A stretch of DNA of 64,000 nucleotides from Candidatus Nanohalarchaeota archaeon (GCA_022729235.1 JALDAJ010000001.1:948442-1012441); one strand, 5' to 3'. Shown: positions 26,235 to 35,025, counted from the first letter of the stretch. Numbers and translations are program-made. The notes: generated by a model from the letters alone, not told the origin.

Positions 26235-26846
26235 TCAGTTGAAGCCGCGTCTGTAGGACGGCACATCGTTGACACCTTGCTCTAGGTTTTGAAGCCTCTG
26301 TGAAAGTTTCCCTACGAATTCTGGTCTTTTTCTCCTACCCGTAAGATACTCCGTCTCTATGTCGAGAGGTTCATTTTCTGCAGGCCAGCCGTACATCTCC
26401 CCGGGTTCTGCGTCCCGGTACTTATCTTCCCCACGTATCTCATACTGCTCCGGTACATCGCTATCATCGAGCTGGACCTTTTCGCCATCCTCGAAAGTGT
26501 AACCGTGTCCACTGAATTTTCTCTCAACATCTCTTGCGACAACGCCCTCATGGGTCAGTACTTCGTTGAACTCGTAGTGCCCACCGCGGCTCCACTCCTC
26601 GGAGTCTACCAGGACGACCGCTTCGCCTTCACTCAAAGCCTCCTGGACTGCGTAAAGTGTTTCTACAACATACTCTCTTCTCTCATCATTCAGCCCTGAG
26701 ACCTCTTCTCTCTTCTGCCGGAGTTCTTCACGTTTCTCACCGAGAATGCTTTCCACCTCCTCAAGCCCCCTATTTCTTTCTTCAAGTACATGCGAGAAGA
26801 CCGGTTCTCCGTCTTCTCCTGGAGCTTCTCTACTAGAAGCAACCAT
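26235..26846 (-). CDS. unknown protein of the NAD-salvage unit
   Basis: A 203-residue acidic protein whose ATG directly follows the stop of the nicotinate phosphoribosyltransferase gene (TAGATG), so the two are co-transcribed and probably coupled. Residues 20-75 are a Glu/Arg-rich helix or coiled coil; the middle (EAVVLVDSEEWSRGGHYEF) is a predicted alpha/beta segment; the tail has GRRKRPEFVG. No family is recognised. Sitting between pncB and pncA, it may be an unrecognised NAD-salvage or NAD-signalling factor. Confidence 0.7.
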   Translation of the reverse strand: MVASSREAPGEDGEPVFSHVLEERNRGLEEVESILGEKREELRQKREEVSGLNDERREYVVETLYAVQEALSEGEAVVLVDSEEWSRGGHYEFNEVLTHEGVVARDVERKFSGHGYTFEDGEKVQLDDSDVPEQYEIRGEDKYRDAEPGEMYGWPAENEPLDIETEYLTGRRKRPEFVGKLSQRLQNLEQGVNDVPSYRRGFN

Positions 26847-28187
26847 CTATACCACCGCCGCCTGACTGTTGTATTCGACCATGTTTTGATCGACGTAGAC
26901 CTGGAAGTCTCCACCGACCTCGTCCTCGAGTTTTCCTAGCCTTCCATCCTTACCCAGCGGTTCTCCATCGACCCTGACTATGTCGGAGGTCGTGTACAGG
27001 TTGTCCGTGGTGTCGAACGATCCGGCGCCGACGCCATCGAACAGCTTGTATTCATTTTCCTCATAGAAGTCGATGCAAGCCTCTTTCCATTCCTCCATTT
27101 CGTCGACATAGCCTTTACCGCTGGATACCAGAAAGTTGATGTTGTCCCTGTAGCCTTCCTCGATCATCACTTCGTTCCAGGCCTTCGCTGCCTCTACACT
27201 GACACCCATGTCTTCTGGGTCGCCTGTTTCCACGCCCTGCGCGTAGTTAGCGCCGTTTGTGTCGATTCTTACTGTTAAATCGAAGTCTTCCCCGTAGTTC
27301 TCTTCCATCCACTCACATACCGCTAAAGTGTCGTCTATCTCCGCGTTAGCGGTGTCTATCAGAACCGGTGTCGGTGTCCCCGGCATCTCTTCCTGGAAGA
27401 AGTCGTGGTAGTTCTTGAAGGCCTCGAGTGTCGCGTCTTCCTTCCCGTGCTCCGAGGCGTGCGGTATGACAAAGGCGTGGTTCATAGTGCCGCTCGGGCT
27501 GGCCTCCTCTCCTTCAAGCATCTCGTTTATCGCTTCCACGCCGACTGGTGTCGAGTGCCCTACAACGTCGTCTTCAAACATCTCGAAGCTCTGGTAGGCT
27601 TCCTGGGCTGCCTTCGCCAGTTCTCTCTGCTGGGCAGGGTGGTAGTGTCTCGCCCCGAAGTCTGCAAAACCTATCTTCTCTTCATCCTGTAGACCAAGTT
27701 CCTGGTTTAAATCGACAAGTATCTCTACTACGTTCTCGATACCCTCCCTGTACTCATCAGGGTCAACGTGCTCGTAGTCATCCTGGTTAGCCTCTGTCAA
27801 ATGGTATGAGAGGCTTCCAAGTATCACTGTCTCTGGAACGAAGAGTTCCTGCAGAGGGCCTTCAACTATCATAAGCGGTTCCCTGTTTTCAGGACTGTCT
27901 TCCGGCACGAAGATGTCTACCTCATCACCTGTCATCTCGTCGTAGATCTCCGCGGTCTCCTCTATTCCTGCGACTTCCGTGTCTTCCCCAAGTCCTGCGT
28001 GGATATGCTTCGTAACCGTAGGATTGAACTCCGCCTTTTCAGCCGCTTTCTTCGACCAGTAGAATTATATGTCGCTGAACTTCTCCAGGTTTAACTCAGA
28101 GAGGTTCTCCTGGAACTCTTCTACTCTCTGCTCCAGCCCCTCTTCTCGTCCAACTCCGCGTCTTTCAAGTCGTGTTTCGTCCACCAT
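26847..28187 (-). CDS. pncB: nicotinate phosphoribosyltransferase with in-frame stop
   Basis: Converts nicotinate and PRPP to nicotinate mononucleotide. From 27935 downstream the frame is open (362 residues), with RHYHPAQQRELAK, STPVGVEAINEML, TVRIDTNGANYAQG and LVSSGKGYVDE. The same frame continues upstream to an ATG at 28187, but a TAA at 28065-28067 interrupts it within FSDI-stop-FYWSKKAA. Archaeal relatives read DIYF here, so the stop seems to replace a conserved Tyr. The residues between the stop and 27935 belong to the enzyme, so restart at 27935 would give a truncated protein. Nonsense mutation and base-call error are both possible. Confidence 0.8.
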
Positions 28188-28206
28188 CGTCTTTCACCCC
28201 ACCGCT

Positions 28207-28225
28207 TATTGTCTTTTCTACAATA
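28207..28225. promoter_or_regulatory. palindromic operator candidate, copy 1, before pncB
   Basis: TATTGT-N7-ACAATA (extended to TTATTGT/ACAATAA) lies just upstream of the pncB start and downstream of a TATA-like AGTATAAAAA (minus strand, about 28252-28262). A second copy with the same spacing lies 23 bp away, about two helical turns, which suits side-by-side dimers. The NrtR-like protein at 24666 is the natural candidate binder. Confidence 0.65.
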
Positions 28226-28229
28226 AGCA

Positions 28230-28248
28230 TATTGTGGTTTTTACAATA
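28230..28248. promoter_or_regulatory. palindromic operator candidate, copy 2, before pncB
   Basis: Second TATTGT-N7-ACAATA palindrome, centre to centre 23 bp from the first. It overlaps the likely transcription start of the NAD-salvage unit, so binding would be expected to repress. Confidence 0.65.
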
Positions 28249-28309
28249 AGCATTTTTATACTTTTTGTAAGAAGTACACAAAGACCTGTGGTTTTTTGAC
28301 CCAGACCCT

Positions 28310-28351
28310 GAAGAACTAGTAGAAGACTTGGAGGAGTGGCGGAGAGATTAA
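28310..28351 (+). repeat. mazG 3'-tail copy 2
   Basis: 42 nt matching the mazG end at 23719-23760 at 33 positions, including tggcggagaga; it encodes EELVEDLEEWRRD and then a stop, with VHKDLWFFDPDP upstream but no recognisable MazG body. It is probably the remnant of a gene end at a recombination point. Confidence 0.5.
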
Positions 28352-28957
28352 CTACTCACTGCGCTTTTGCTTGAGCTGGGAAGGAACGTACCCCAGGGCA
28401 AAGTTATCGGAGTGCCCGAGCCAGCATTCGAGTTCACCAGCGACCTCTCTGGCGCGGTGTTCGCTACTGTTACCATCTAATCCGCTGTAGGTCTCAGCAT
28501 ATCTGACGCTGTAGAACTCCGGTCCTCCCGGAGAAACAATATCAAGCGCCGAGGTAAGATTTAGGTCTTCCGGAGCTTCATTGACAGGAATCTTTTCCAG
28601 CCTTAGACCCTGTGCCCTTCCATCGTAGACCTCTACGTCTGTAACCCAGTCACCTCTGTTATCCGTGACACGCCAACAGTCCTGTTCCTCACTGACATCG
28701 AGACCGTGCTCACCATCCAGCAATCTTGCGGCTTCACAGATATCTTCACCACGGACATCCTGGAAAAAGGAACCTTCACCAGGCGAGTACCAGGCATCAC
28801 CCGGAAACGCGTAGGACCTATTCACATTCCCTATAATAACTGATTCTCCCTCGTCAAGCTGCTCCACAAGCTCCACGACTCCCGGAGACGCCACGTCTTC
28901 AGTACCCATAACCAAACCTAACACCACCAAAAAGATAAATAGATCCTCCAACATCAT
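28352..28957 (-). CDS. secreted or membrane-anchored protein of unknown function
   Basis: A 201-residue acidic protein with a hydrophobic N-terminus (LFIFLVVLGLVMG, residues 6-18) that could be a signal peptide or anchor. Three Cys are scattered in the rest (DICEAARLL, DCWRVTDN, ELECWLG). No family is recognised. The gene is enclosed by two mazG-tail copies (28310 and 28959), as if it had been inserted between them. Confidence 0.65.
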   Translation of the reverse strand: MMLEDLFIFLVVLGLVMGTEDVASPGVVELVEQLDEGESVIIGNVNRSYAFPGDAWYSPGEGSFFQDVRGEDICEAARLLDGEHGLDVSEEQDCWRVTDNRGDWVTDVEVYDGRAQGLRLEKIPVNEAPEDLNLTSALDIVSPGGPEFYSVRYAETYSGLDGNSSEHRAREVAGELECWLGHSDNFALGYVPSQLKQKRSE

Positions 28958-28958
28958 C

Positions 28959-29000
28959 GAAGAACCGACAGAAGAACTGGAGAAGTGGCGGAGAGAATCA
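28959..29000 (+). repeat. mazG 3'-tail copy 3
   Basis: 42 nt matching the mazG end at 35 positions (gaagaaccgacagaagaact and onward to tggcggagaga). Its frame reads EEPTEELEKWRRESKG and has no MazG body before it. It lies immediately before the restriction-modification island. Confidence 0.5.
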
Positions 29001-29023
29001 AAAGGGATTAAAGGTTCTGAAAG

Positions 29024-30166
29024 TTGAAAGAAAACTATATGCTCCGTATCAAAGCGAAGATTGAAGACTTAACTTATAACCCGACTATGTGCAAAAATCT
29101 AAACAAATACAGCCTCAATGAATTTTATTCCGGGAAATCTTTCCAAGATGCTGCCTTTAGAGTCCAACCAGAAGAAAACGAGTACGCAATAAGTTGGTGG
29201 GTATCGCCAAAAAGAACGAGAAGCTATCCGAGGGCAAGAGTATACGACACCTATAACCACAAAAACAGGGTCACCATAATCCCTCTGGTTAAGGATGAAG
29301 GAAAAGACGGAGAGAGGGACTACCTACAGTGGGATACTCTATCGCTGATGAGCCTCTTACAAGTAAACGTTATCATAGCTCCCTACAAGAATGCTGAGAA
29401 AAACGATAACTACGATAACAAGATAACTAACCAGAAATTCGACTTTGAATACATAAAGGAAAAATTTGAAGAACTACAGAACTATCAGTCCGATGCTCTG
29501 CACTGGAATTTAAAACAGGCCTCAGAACTTGGAGAAGTAGCTGAACTAAGCAAGAAATATTACTACGATAAGATTTCCTCCAAAACAGGGGTAAAGATGC
29601 ATAGTAAGAAGCACTTCGAGAAACGGATGGATAAAATAACAGAAGAAGCAGATAGGTTCAAGAAAATGTCCAGGAACCTTGCAGAAGAAGCGCAGAATAG
29701 AGAAGCCCTGACACTACAACCTAAAGAGAGTACAAGAACAGACAAATGCGTGATCACAATCCAGAACCACCTGGGCGGAGAGTACTACTTTACCTCTGAC
29801 GAGGTCATGAGATCAGAAGATAAAGTATTCCTGATAGAGAAAAAACATACAAGAGACGTGTTTCCTAGCCTAGCAGATATTAAAAACGGCTTGGTAAGAA
29901 TGATGTTATTCAAGAATCTGAGTACCGTAAAGGCAGAAGGTGACGAACTGGAAGCAGTTCCAGTCCTCGGAATTACGGGTGATGAGTTAGAAGGTTACTG
30001 CTCCAACTCAGAAAATATAGAAGATAATCTAGGAGACGGCATCTCTGATAAGAAAATTGACGATATCAACTCCTTAATGCAGGAAGCAAACGAAAACGAT
30101 TTCACAGTGATAATCTCTCAGAACAACGACTCAGTTGAAGATAAACTATACAGTAATATTATGTGA
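29024..30166 (+). CDS. putative type II restriction endonuclease
   Basis: A 380-residue protein starting at TTG 29024, or 375 residues from ATG 29039. The N-terminal region WWVSPKRTRSYPRARVYDTY then IIPLVKDEGKDG and QWDTLSLMSLLQVNVI is a block I associate with restriction endonuclease-like proteins. Later, GGEYYFTSDEV and KVFLIEKKHT resemble the acidic and ExK parts of a PD-(D/E)XK site. Two DNA methyltransferase genes follow on the same strand, which supports a restriction role. Composition is AT-rich with heavy AGA/AAA use, unlike neighbours, which suggests recent acquisition. The assignment rests partly on context. Confidence 0.6.
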   Translation: MKENYMLRIKAKIEDLTYNPTMCKNLNKYSLNEFYSGKSFQDAAFRVQPEENEYAISWWVSPKRTRSYPRARVYDTYNHKNRVTIIPLVKDEGKDGERDYLQWDTLSLMSLLQVNVIIAPYKNAEKNDNYDNKITNQKFDFEYIKEKFEELQNYQSDALHWNLKQASELGEVAELSKKYYYDKISSKTGVKMHSKKHFEKRMDKITEEADRFKKMSRNLAEEAQNREALTLQPKESTRTDKCVITIQNHLGGEYYFTSDEVMRSEDKVFLIEKKHTRDVFPSLADIKNGLVRMMLFKNLSTVKAEGDELEAVPVLGITGDELEGYCSNSENIEDNLGDGISDKKIDDINSLMQEANENDFTVIISQNNDSVEDKLYSNIM

Positions 30167-30238
30167 TCTATATAGAGGTATACCTCATAAGAATAGGACC
30201 CGCGTTAACCTTTGGAACCTCTCCCTCAGGAGATAATT

Positions 30239-31456
30239 ATGAAGGATAACATAGCCTACACAAACAGTTATGAGCTTGAGAACAGCTATAAGAAAGCTAT
30301 TGATGACTGGCAACATCCCTTACATAGAACCTGTTCTCGTTTAGGTTCATTTCCACCGGAACTGGCACATTACTTCATCCAGAAATATTCAGATAAAGGA
30401 GACAGAGTACTGGACCCTTTCGCTGGCAAGGGTACAGCCCCCCTAGAAGCCTATCTTACTGATAGAATAGGTGTAGGAAACGATGCGTCCCCTGACGCCT
30501 ACATTCTAACACACGCCAAAGTCAAGCCTTCCAGTATCGAAGATGTTGAAAAGCGGCTGAAAGAACTAGAAAACAACTATGACGAACCAGATATAGAAAA
30601 TGTCGATGAGGATGTCAAGATTTTTTTCAGCGATCACAACCTCAGACAGATAGTATATCTGAAACGTGAATTGGGAGATAGCGATCTCGAGATATTCATT
30701 AAATCTCTGGTTCTCGGCATTCTTCACGGAAAGGGTGAACTCGCGCTATCTCTTCCAATGTCACATTCCTACTCGATGTCACCCTCCTACGTAGAAAAAT
30801 ATTCGGAGGAGAATGATCTAGAGAAACCGGAGAAAAACGTTTTCGAGGCGGTAAGAAAGAAGGCGGATAGGGTACTGGGTAGGCCTCTTAAAGAGACGAA
30901 AGGTGAAGCTTACTGTGAGGAGATTCTGGACTTGGAGTTTGATGAAAAGTTCGACCTGATAGTTACTTCGCCCCCGTACTACCACGCGCTTACTTATGCT
31001 TGGGATAACTGGCTCAGACTATGGTTCCTCGGCCACAACTTCAAGCAAGTCAGAGAGAAACTAATTCAGACCTCCGACGAAGAGAAATATGAGAACTACA
31101 TGAAAGATAGCCTGAGAAAAATGTACAAATGGCTCAAACCAGACTCTGCCTGCATTGTCGTTGTGGGAGACGTCACCAAGAAAGTGACCGAAAATGGAGA
31201 AAAAAAGAAGAAGATTATAAATACAGCGGAAAGGCTTGTGGAACCTGCTAAAGACGTAGGATTTGAAACCGATATACGCATCATAAATGACGAAGTGCCT
31301 GAAGAAGACAAGTACTCAGATTATATAGAATCAGAGCAAGGAGTTAAGATAGATCGAATACTTGAACTAAAGAAGGGGGATCCTGAAGAGACCGAGGTAA
31401 AAACTAACTGGAAGATACCCTTTATGTCAAGTCAAGACACGCTCGAAGATTTCTAA
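30239..31456 (+). CDS. DNA methyltransferase (SPPY type, N4C or N6A)
   Basis: A 405-residue methyltransferase. VLDPFAGKGTAPLEA (about residue 60) is the SAM-binding motif I and VTSPPYYHAL (about 240) is catalytic motif IV, so motif I precedes motif IV. TSPPY is most common in N4-cytosine enzymes. The ATG at 30239 was chosen because AGGAGAT lies 6-7 nt upstream; the longer frame adds nine residues. It follows the putative endonuclease by 72 bp and has the same AT-rich composition. The recognition sequence cannot be read from the protein. Confidence 0.9.
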   Translation: MKDNIAYTNSYELENSYKKAIDDWQHPLHRTCSRLGSFPPELAHYFIQKYSDKGDRVLDPFAGKGTAPLEAYLTDRIGVGNDASPDAYILTHAKVKPSSIEDVEKRLKELENNYDEPDIENVDEDVKIFFSDHNLRQIVYLKRELGDSDLEIFIKSLVLGILHGKGELALSLPMSHSYSMSPSYVEKYSEENDLEKPEKNVFEAVRKKADRVLGRPLKETKGEAYCEEILDLEFDEKFDLIVTSPPYYHALTYAWDNWLRLWFLGHNFKQVREKLIQTSDEEKYENYMKDSLRKMYKWLKPDSACIVVVGDVTKKVTENGEKKKKIINTAERLVEPAKDVGFETDIRIINDEVPEEDKYSDYIESEQGVKIDRILELKKGDPEETEVKTNWKIPFMSSQDTLEDF

Positions 31457-31594
31457 ACTTATGAAGTTTTTAAGACTTGATAAGACTGCTAGAGAGCTTA
31501 AATAAGTTAAAAGCATCTATAAACAATTTAAAGCAAATATGGATATACCAAAAGCATTGGTAATCTATAAAAGCCCTAAAAATAATCGATTAAC

Positions 31595-32479
31595 ATGGAA
31601 TTTAACGAGTTTGAAACATACGGAGAAAGAGATAGAGTAGTCAGAGGAGACTGCTTAGAGATAATGAAGAAAATGCCTTCTGACTCCATAACTCTTGGTT
31701 TTACTTCACCCCCTTACTTCAACGCGATTAATTACGATGCGCACATAGAGAAGCTAAATGATGAAAAAGATAGATGGGAGCGAGAAGATATTTCTTACAG
31801 CGAATATAGGCAGTTCCTCGTAGAACGCTTTGAAGAGCTTTTCAGAGTTATCAGGCCTGGCGGATATAACGTAGTTAACATAGCTCCTGTTTCCTGGAAT
31901 GGCAACAGAGTGCCATTACCGTTCCACTTCGTCACTTGGATGGAAGAAATCGGCTGGGAGTTTCAAGAGGATATAGTCTGGGAAAAACCAGTCGCAAGAG
32001 ACAGAAGATCAGGAGTCCTGATGCAAAATCCTTACCCTGGCTACTACTACCCAAGCCTGGTGACTGAATATGTTTTCGTATTCCAGAAACCGACAGACAG
32101 CGAGTCGAAACAGAATATTTACTGGCACCGGAGCGACCAGGAGAAAGAAGAAAACAAGCTTGATCTCTCCAATTATCAGGGAGAACAGAGCAAGAACAAC
32201 TGGAAGATAAGACCTTGTGCGCCGCAGGAGACAGATCATCCCTGCCCATTCCCAGTAGAATTAGCGGAGAGAGTCATCAAGTTCTACTCCTACAAAGGCG
32301 ATAAAGTCATCGATATTTTCGCTGGAAGCGGCAGCTCCTTGGTCGCAGCTGAAAAACGCGACAGAGATTACATAGGTATAGAAACACAACAAGAATACAT
32401 AGAGCAATCGTTGAACAGGCTGAATAAGATTAGAGAAAGCTCAAGCCAGAAGGAGATAAATCAGTTCTCCAAATCCTAG
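31595..32479 (+). CDS. beta-class DNA methyltransferase (SPPY type)
   Basis: A 294-residue methyltransferase with FTSPPYFNAINY at about residue 36 (motif IV) before DIFAGSGSSLVAAEKR at about residue 248 (motif I), the beta-class order and opposite to the preceding enzyme. EDIVWEKP and HPCPFPVELAERVI are typical of N4C/N6A beta enzymes. It is separated by a 138-bp AT-rich spacer from the first methyltransferase and may have its own promoter, a common arrangement for protective methylation before restriction. Two methyltransferases of different class suggest a non-palindromic target or two overlapping specificities. Confidence 0.92.
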   Translation: MEFNEFETYGERDRVVRGDCLEIMKKMPSDSITLGFTSPPYFNAINYDAHIEKLNDEKDRWEREDISYSEYRQFLVERFEELFRVIRPGGYNVVNIAPVSWNGNRVPLPFHFVTWMEEIGWEFQEDIVWEKPVARDRRSGVLMQNPYPGYYYPSLVTEYVFVFQKPTDSESKQNIYWHRSDQEKEENKLDLSNYQGEQSKNNWKIRPCAPQETDHPCPFPVELAERVIKFYSYKGDKVIDIFAGSGSSLVAAEKRDRDYIGIETQQEYIEQSLNRLNKIRESSSQKEINQFSKS

Positions 32480-32550
32480 AACGCATATCCCTCTCCTCCG
32501 TCGACACACCCTTTAAGTACAATCCCTGCTAATCCTCACGTAGAACTACC

Positions 32551-32937
32551 ATGACCTCTGTTTTCGTAGCTGAGTTGTTGGGTTGGTTTGTTATTGTGTC
32601 GTGTGTGGTGTTCTTGTTGCGGAGGGAGAGGTTTATGGAGTACGCGCGGGAGTTCGCGGAGAATATTTCGCTTAGGTACACCGTGGCGTTTCTTGAGCTG
32701 GCGGTGGGGCTGGCGATCGTTCTGTCGCACAGGAGTCTGGCGCTGGGTTATGAAGGTGTGATAACTGTTATAGGCGGGTTGATGGTTGCAGAAAGTGTTT
32801 TCCACCTGCTGGCGTCGGAGGAGCAGGAGAGGAGAGTGATTGAAAGTATCGATAACGAGCTGTTCCTGAAAGGTTCCGCTACCGTTGGACTCGCGCTAGG
32901 GTTCTACCTGGTGACGAAAGGGTTCACGTGTTTCTAA
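32551..32937 (+). CDS. small integral membrane protein
   Basis: A 128-residue protein with about four transmembrane helices (residues 5-23, 43-60, 67-85 and 107-124) and short charged loops (LLRRERFMEYAREF). No family is recognised. It starts at an ATG 71 bp after the second methyltransferase and returns to the higher-GC composition of the host genome, so it is probably outside the island. Confidence 0.7.
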   Translation: MTSVFVAELLGWFVIVSCVVFLLRRERFMEYAREFAENISLRYTVAFLELAVGLAIVLSHRSLALGYEGVITVIGGLMVAESVFHLLASEEQERRVIESIDNELFLKGSATVGLALGFYLVTKGFTCF

Positions 32938-33010
32938 ATCGTGGGGGGTTCTCTATACCACACTGCAGTACTATTCTTATAGCCAGAGAACTCCTTGTAA
33001 TGGTGTCGTG

Positions 33011-33045
33011 TGCCGGAGAGTGGGGTGTGGTAGCCTTCTCCGGCA
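33011..33045. terminator. 9-bp hairpin in a convergent intergenic region
   Basis: TGCCGGAGA and TCTCCGGCA form a perfect 9-bp stem around a 17-nt loop in the 194-bp gap between the convergent genes ending at 32937 and 33132. It could be a bidirectional terminator or part of a small RNA; there is no T-tract next to it. Nothing else is seen in the gap. Confidence 0.35.
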
Positions 33046-33131
33046 TCCAGTAGGTTTTCCCAGTGCAGGAGAGGAATGTTTAAAGTGTTTTACGTACTGG
33101 AGAGGAGCATTTGTTTGACGGCGGTCAGATA

Positions 33132-33689
33132 TTACTCCATTGGATCATCTAGATAGGTGAATTCTTCTCCATCAGGCAGGAGATGGATGACTTTGTCCTC
33201 GGTTATTAGGTCCCACGTGGCAAGGTGGGGAGGTATGCTGGGGTGGAGGACAGGGTTGTATGTGAATGAGTTTATCCCTGTTTCCTGCTTCAGTTCATTC
33301 ATCAGGTTGTTCATCTCGGTCCTAGGTACGGGCCGGGCTTTGGTCCAAGTCTCTCCTTCATAGGGTTCTACGGTCTGTCCGTGGATCTCGACCTCAACAG
33401 GGAATAGACCGAAGTCGATTAAACTCCGGAAACCTTCCTGGTGTTCCTCGTAAACCATGTTAAGCTCGTCGACGTACTGCTCTACGCTCGAACCGGTCTT
33501 GATGGCAGGGATCTCCTGGCTGGTCGTTAGCTCCACTGTCTGGTACAGGTAGTCTTCTCCCGCGTGTTCTATGGTTTCAGCGGGTCTGTAGAATCCTATG
33601 TATTCTTCATCTTCAAGAGGTGAATCCTGTTCTGAAGCGCTGTAGTAGGATTCAAATCGGGCGTCAAGTGGTCCGACTTCCTTGATCAT
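33132..33689 (-). CDS. protein of unknown function
   Basis: A 185-residue acidic protein without membrane segments, rich in Tyr and Glu. Segments such as VPRTEMNNLMNELKQETG and PPHLATWDLITEDKV have no family I can name. The start ATG is at 33689, close to the divergent FAD-dependent oxidoreductase gene at 33786. Confidence 0.65.
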   Translation of the reverse strand: MIKEVGPLDARFESYYSASEQDSPLEDEEYIGFYRPAETIEHAGEDYLYQTVELTTSQEIPAIKTGSSVEQYVDELNMVYEEHQEGFRSLIDFGLFPVEVEIHGQTVEPYEGETWTKARPVPRTEMNNLMNELKQETGINSFTYNPVLHPSIPPHLATWDLITEDKVIHLLPDGEEFTYLDDPME

Positions 33690-33785
33690 GCTATAGGATA
33701 GCTGTCAGGACTAATAATCATTCACCTGATCCAGGATTCATCAAGACCGGAAAAGATTTCAGGGTGTTAGTTCTTAGTGTTCTGT

Positions 33786-34496
33786 ATGAGAGATGTTATC
33801 GTAATCGGAGCGGGGCCGGCAGGGCTTTCCGCCAGTGTATTTACTTCTAGGAACGGGATGGATACGTTGATACTTGAAAGCAGGGACTCGATTCTGAGGA
33901 GGAACGCGCACCTGGAGAACTTCCTGGGGTTTCCGAAAGGTGTGAACTCGAACCTACTCCTGGAGATGGGTCGTGACCAGGCGGAGGAAAGTGGCTGTGA
34001 TATAGTAGAGGGTTTTGTTACCGGTATCGAGATAGAAGGAGATGCGTTCACGGTAGAGACCCGGGACGGTGAAACTCACGAGGCACGGCATATTATCGTG
34101 GCGACTAAAAACGAGACGCGGTTCCTTCCCGGGGATGTTGAGACGTACCAGGACGGGAAGACCTTTATCAAGACTGATGGAGAGGGTAGAACCTCCGTGG
34201 ATAGGCTTTACGCGGCTGGACGTGTAGCAGGCAAGCCCCACCAGACCATCATCAGTGCAGGTCACGGGGCAGAAGTAGCTGTTACACTGCTGGAAGATGA
34301 GAACCCGGATTTTTACAGGGACTGGGTTGTGCCGAAAGGCTACTTCACGATGAGAGGGCGCGAGGTTCCGGGAGGATGTGAGGAGATAGAAGAAGAGGAA
34401 CGCAGGAGGAGAGAGGAAGAATCAATCAAGGCCATGAAGGAATACTTCTCGGAGCTGTTCTCCCGCCCCGACCAGCACCCGTCGGTGGGGGAGTGA
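33786..34496 (+). CDS. FAD-dependent oxidoreductase (thioredoxin reductase-like, no CxxC)
   Basis: A 236-residue flavoprotein. The N-terminal dinucleotide fold begins RDVIVIGAGPAGLSAS at once, so the ATG at 33786 is preferred to one three codons upstream. AAGRVAGKPHQTIISAGHGAEVAV is the second FAD-binding signature of the thioredoxin reductase superfamily. The redox CxxC and a separate NADPH domain are absent, so it is not a thioredoxin reductase itself. The C-terminus adds an Arg/Glu-rich helix (EEEERRRREEESIKAMKEYF). Similar short flavoproteins occur in haloarchaea with unknown substrates. Confidence 0.85.
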   Translation: MRDVIVIGAGPAGLSASVFTSRNGMDTLILESRDSILRRNAHLENFLGFPKGVNSNLLLEMGRDQAEESGCDIVEGFVTGIEIEGDAFTVETRDGETHEARHIIVATKNETRFLPGDVETYQDGKTFIKTDGEGRTSVDRLYAAGRVAGKPHQTIISAGHGAEVAVTLLEDENPDFYRDWVVPKGYFTMRGREVPGGCEEIEEEERRRREEESIKAMKEYFSELFSRPDQHPSVGE

Positions 34497-34569
34497 CCCC
34501 AGCTTCCTACCGGTGGCAGAACTGATACTGTTATTAATTTTCCTGACAAGTTTGTATGTGGTATAGTAC

Positions 34570-34941
34570 ATGGGTTTACATAGCCAGATATCGCGGGAAA
34601 GCTGCGGCGAGGAAACAGTTTACGTGATAGAGAGCCTGGAAGACGAAAACACCGATATTGACCTGGCGGACGTCGAGAGAGTCCTGAGGGAACAGGACTT
34701 TGAGGAGGTAGGTTCAGGCGGGATGGATATGTCACTGTGGTACTCCGGACTCGATATAACATTCAACTACAACCCGGAAAAGGATCGTGCAACGCTGAAC
34801 ACGGGTGTCGAGCTATCTCCTACTAAAGAAGGCTTCCTTGACGAGGCGTTGTCGACTACGTACGGATACTCGATCCCGGAACTGGTCGGCTACCAGAAAG
34901 ACCCGGATAAAGAGGTCTACACTATCGGGCAGGATATCTAG
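34570..34941 (+). CDS. small acidic protein of unknown function
   Basis: A 123-residue acidic protein (MGLHSQISRESCGEE at the start) with a mixed alpha/beta appearance (LADVERVLREQDFEEVGSGG, then WYSGLDITFNYNPEKDR). No family is recognised. It lies between the flavoprotein and the unknown gene at 35026, all on the plus strand with separate spacers. Confidence 0.6.
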   Translation: MGLHSQISRESCGEETVYVIESLEDENTDIDLADVERVLREQDFEEVGSGGMDMSLWYSGLDITFNYNPEKDRATLNTGVELSPTKEGFLDEALSTTYGYSIPELVGYQKDPDKEVYTIGQDI

Positions 34942-35025
34942 GACTCCCTCCTATACCGGACTGTAGTTATGGTTATATGGGGCGGGCTTTCGTTAAACCG
35001 TGGAGAAGATAGGGGGTGAACTGTT

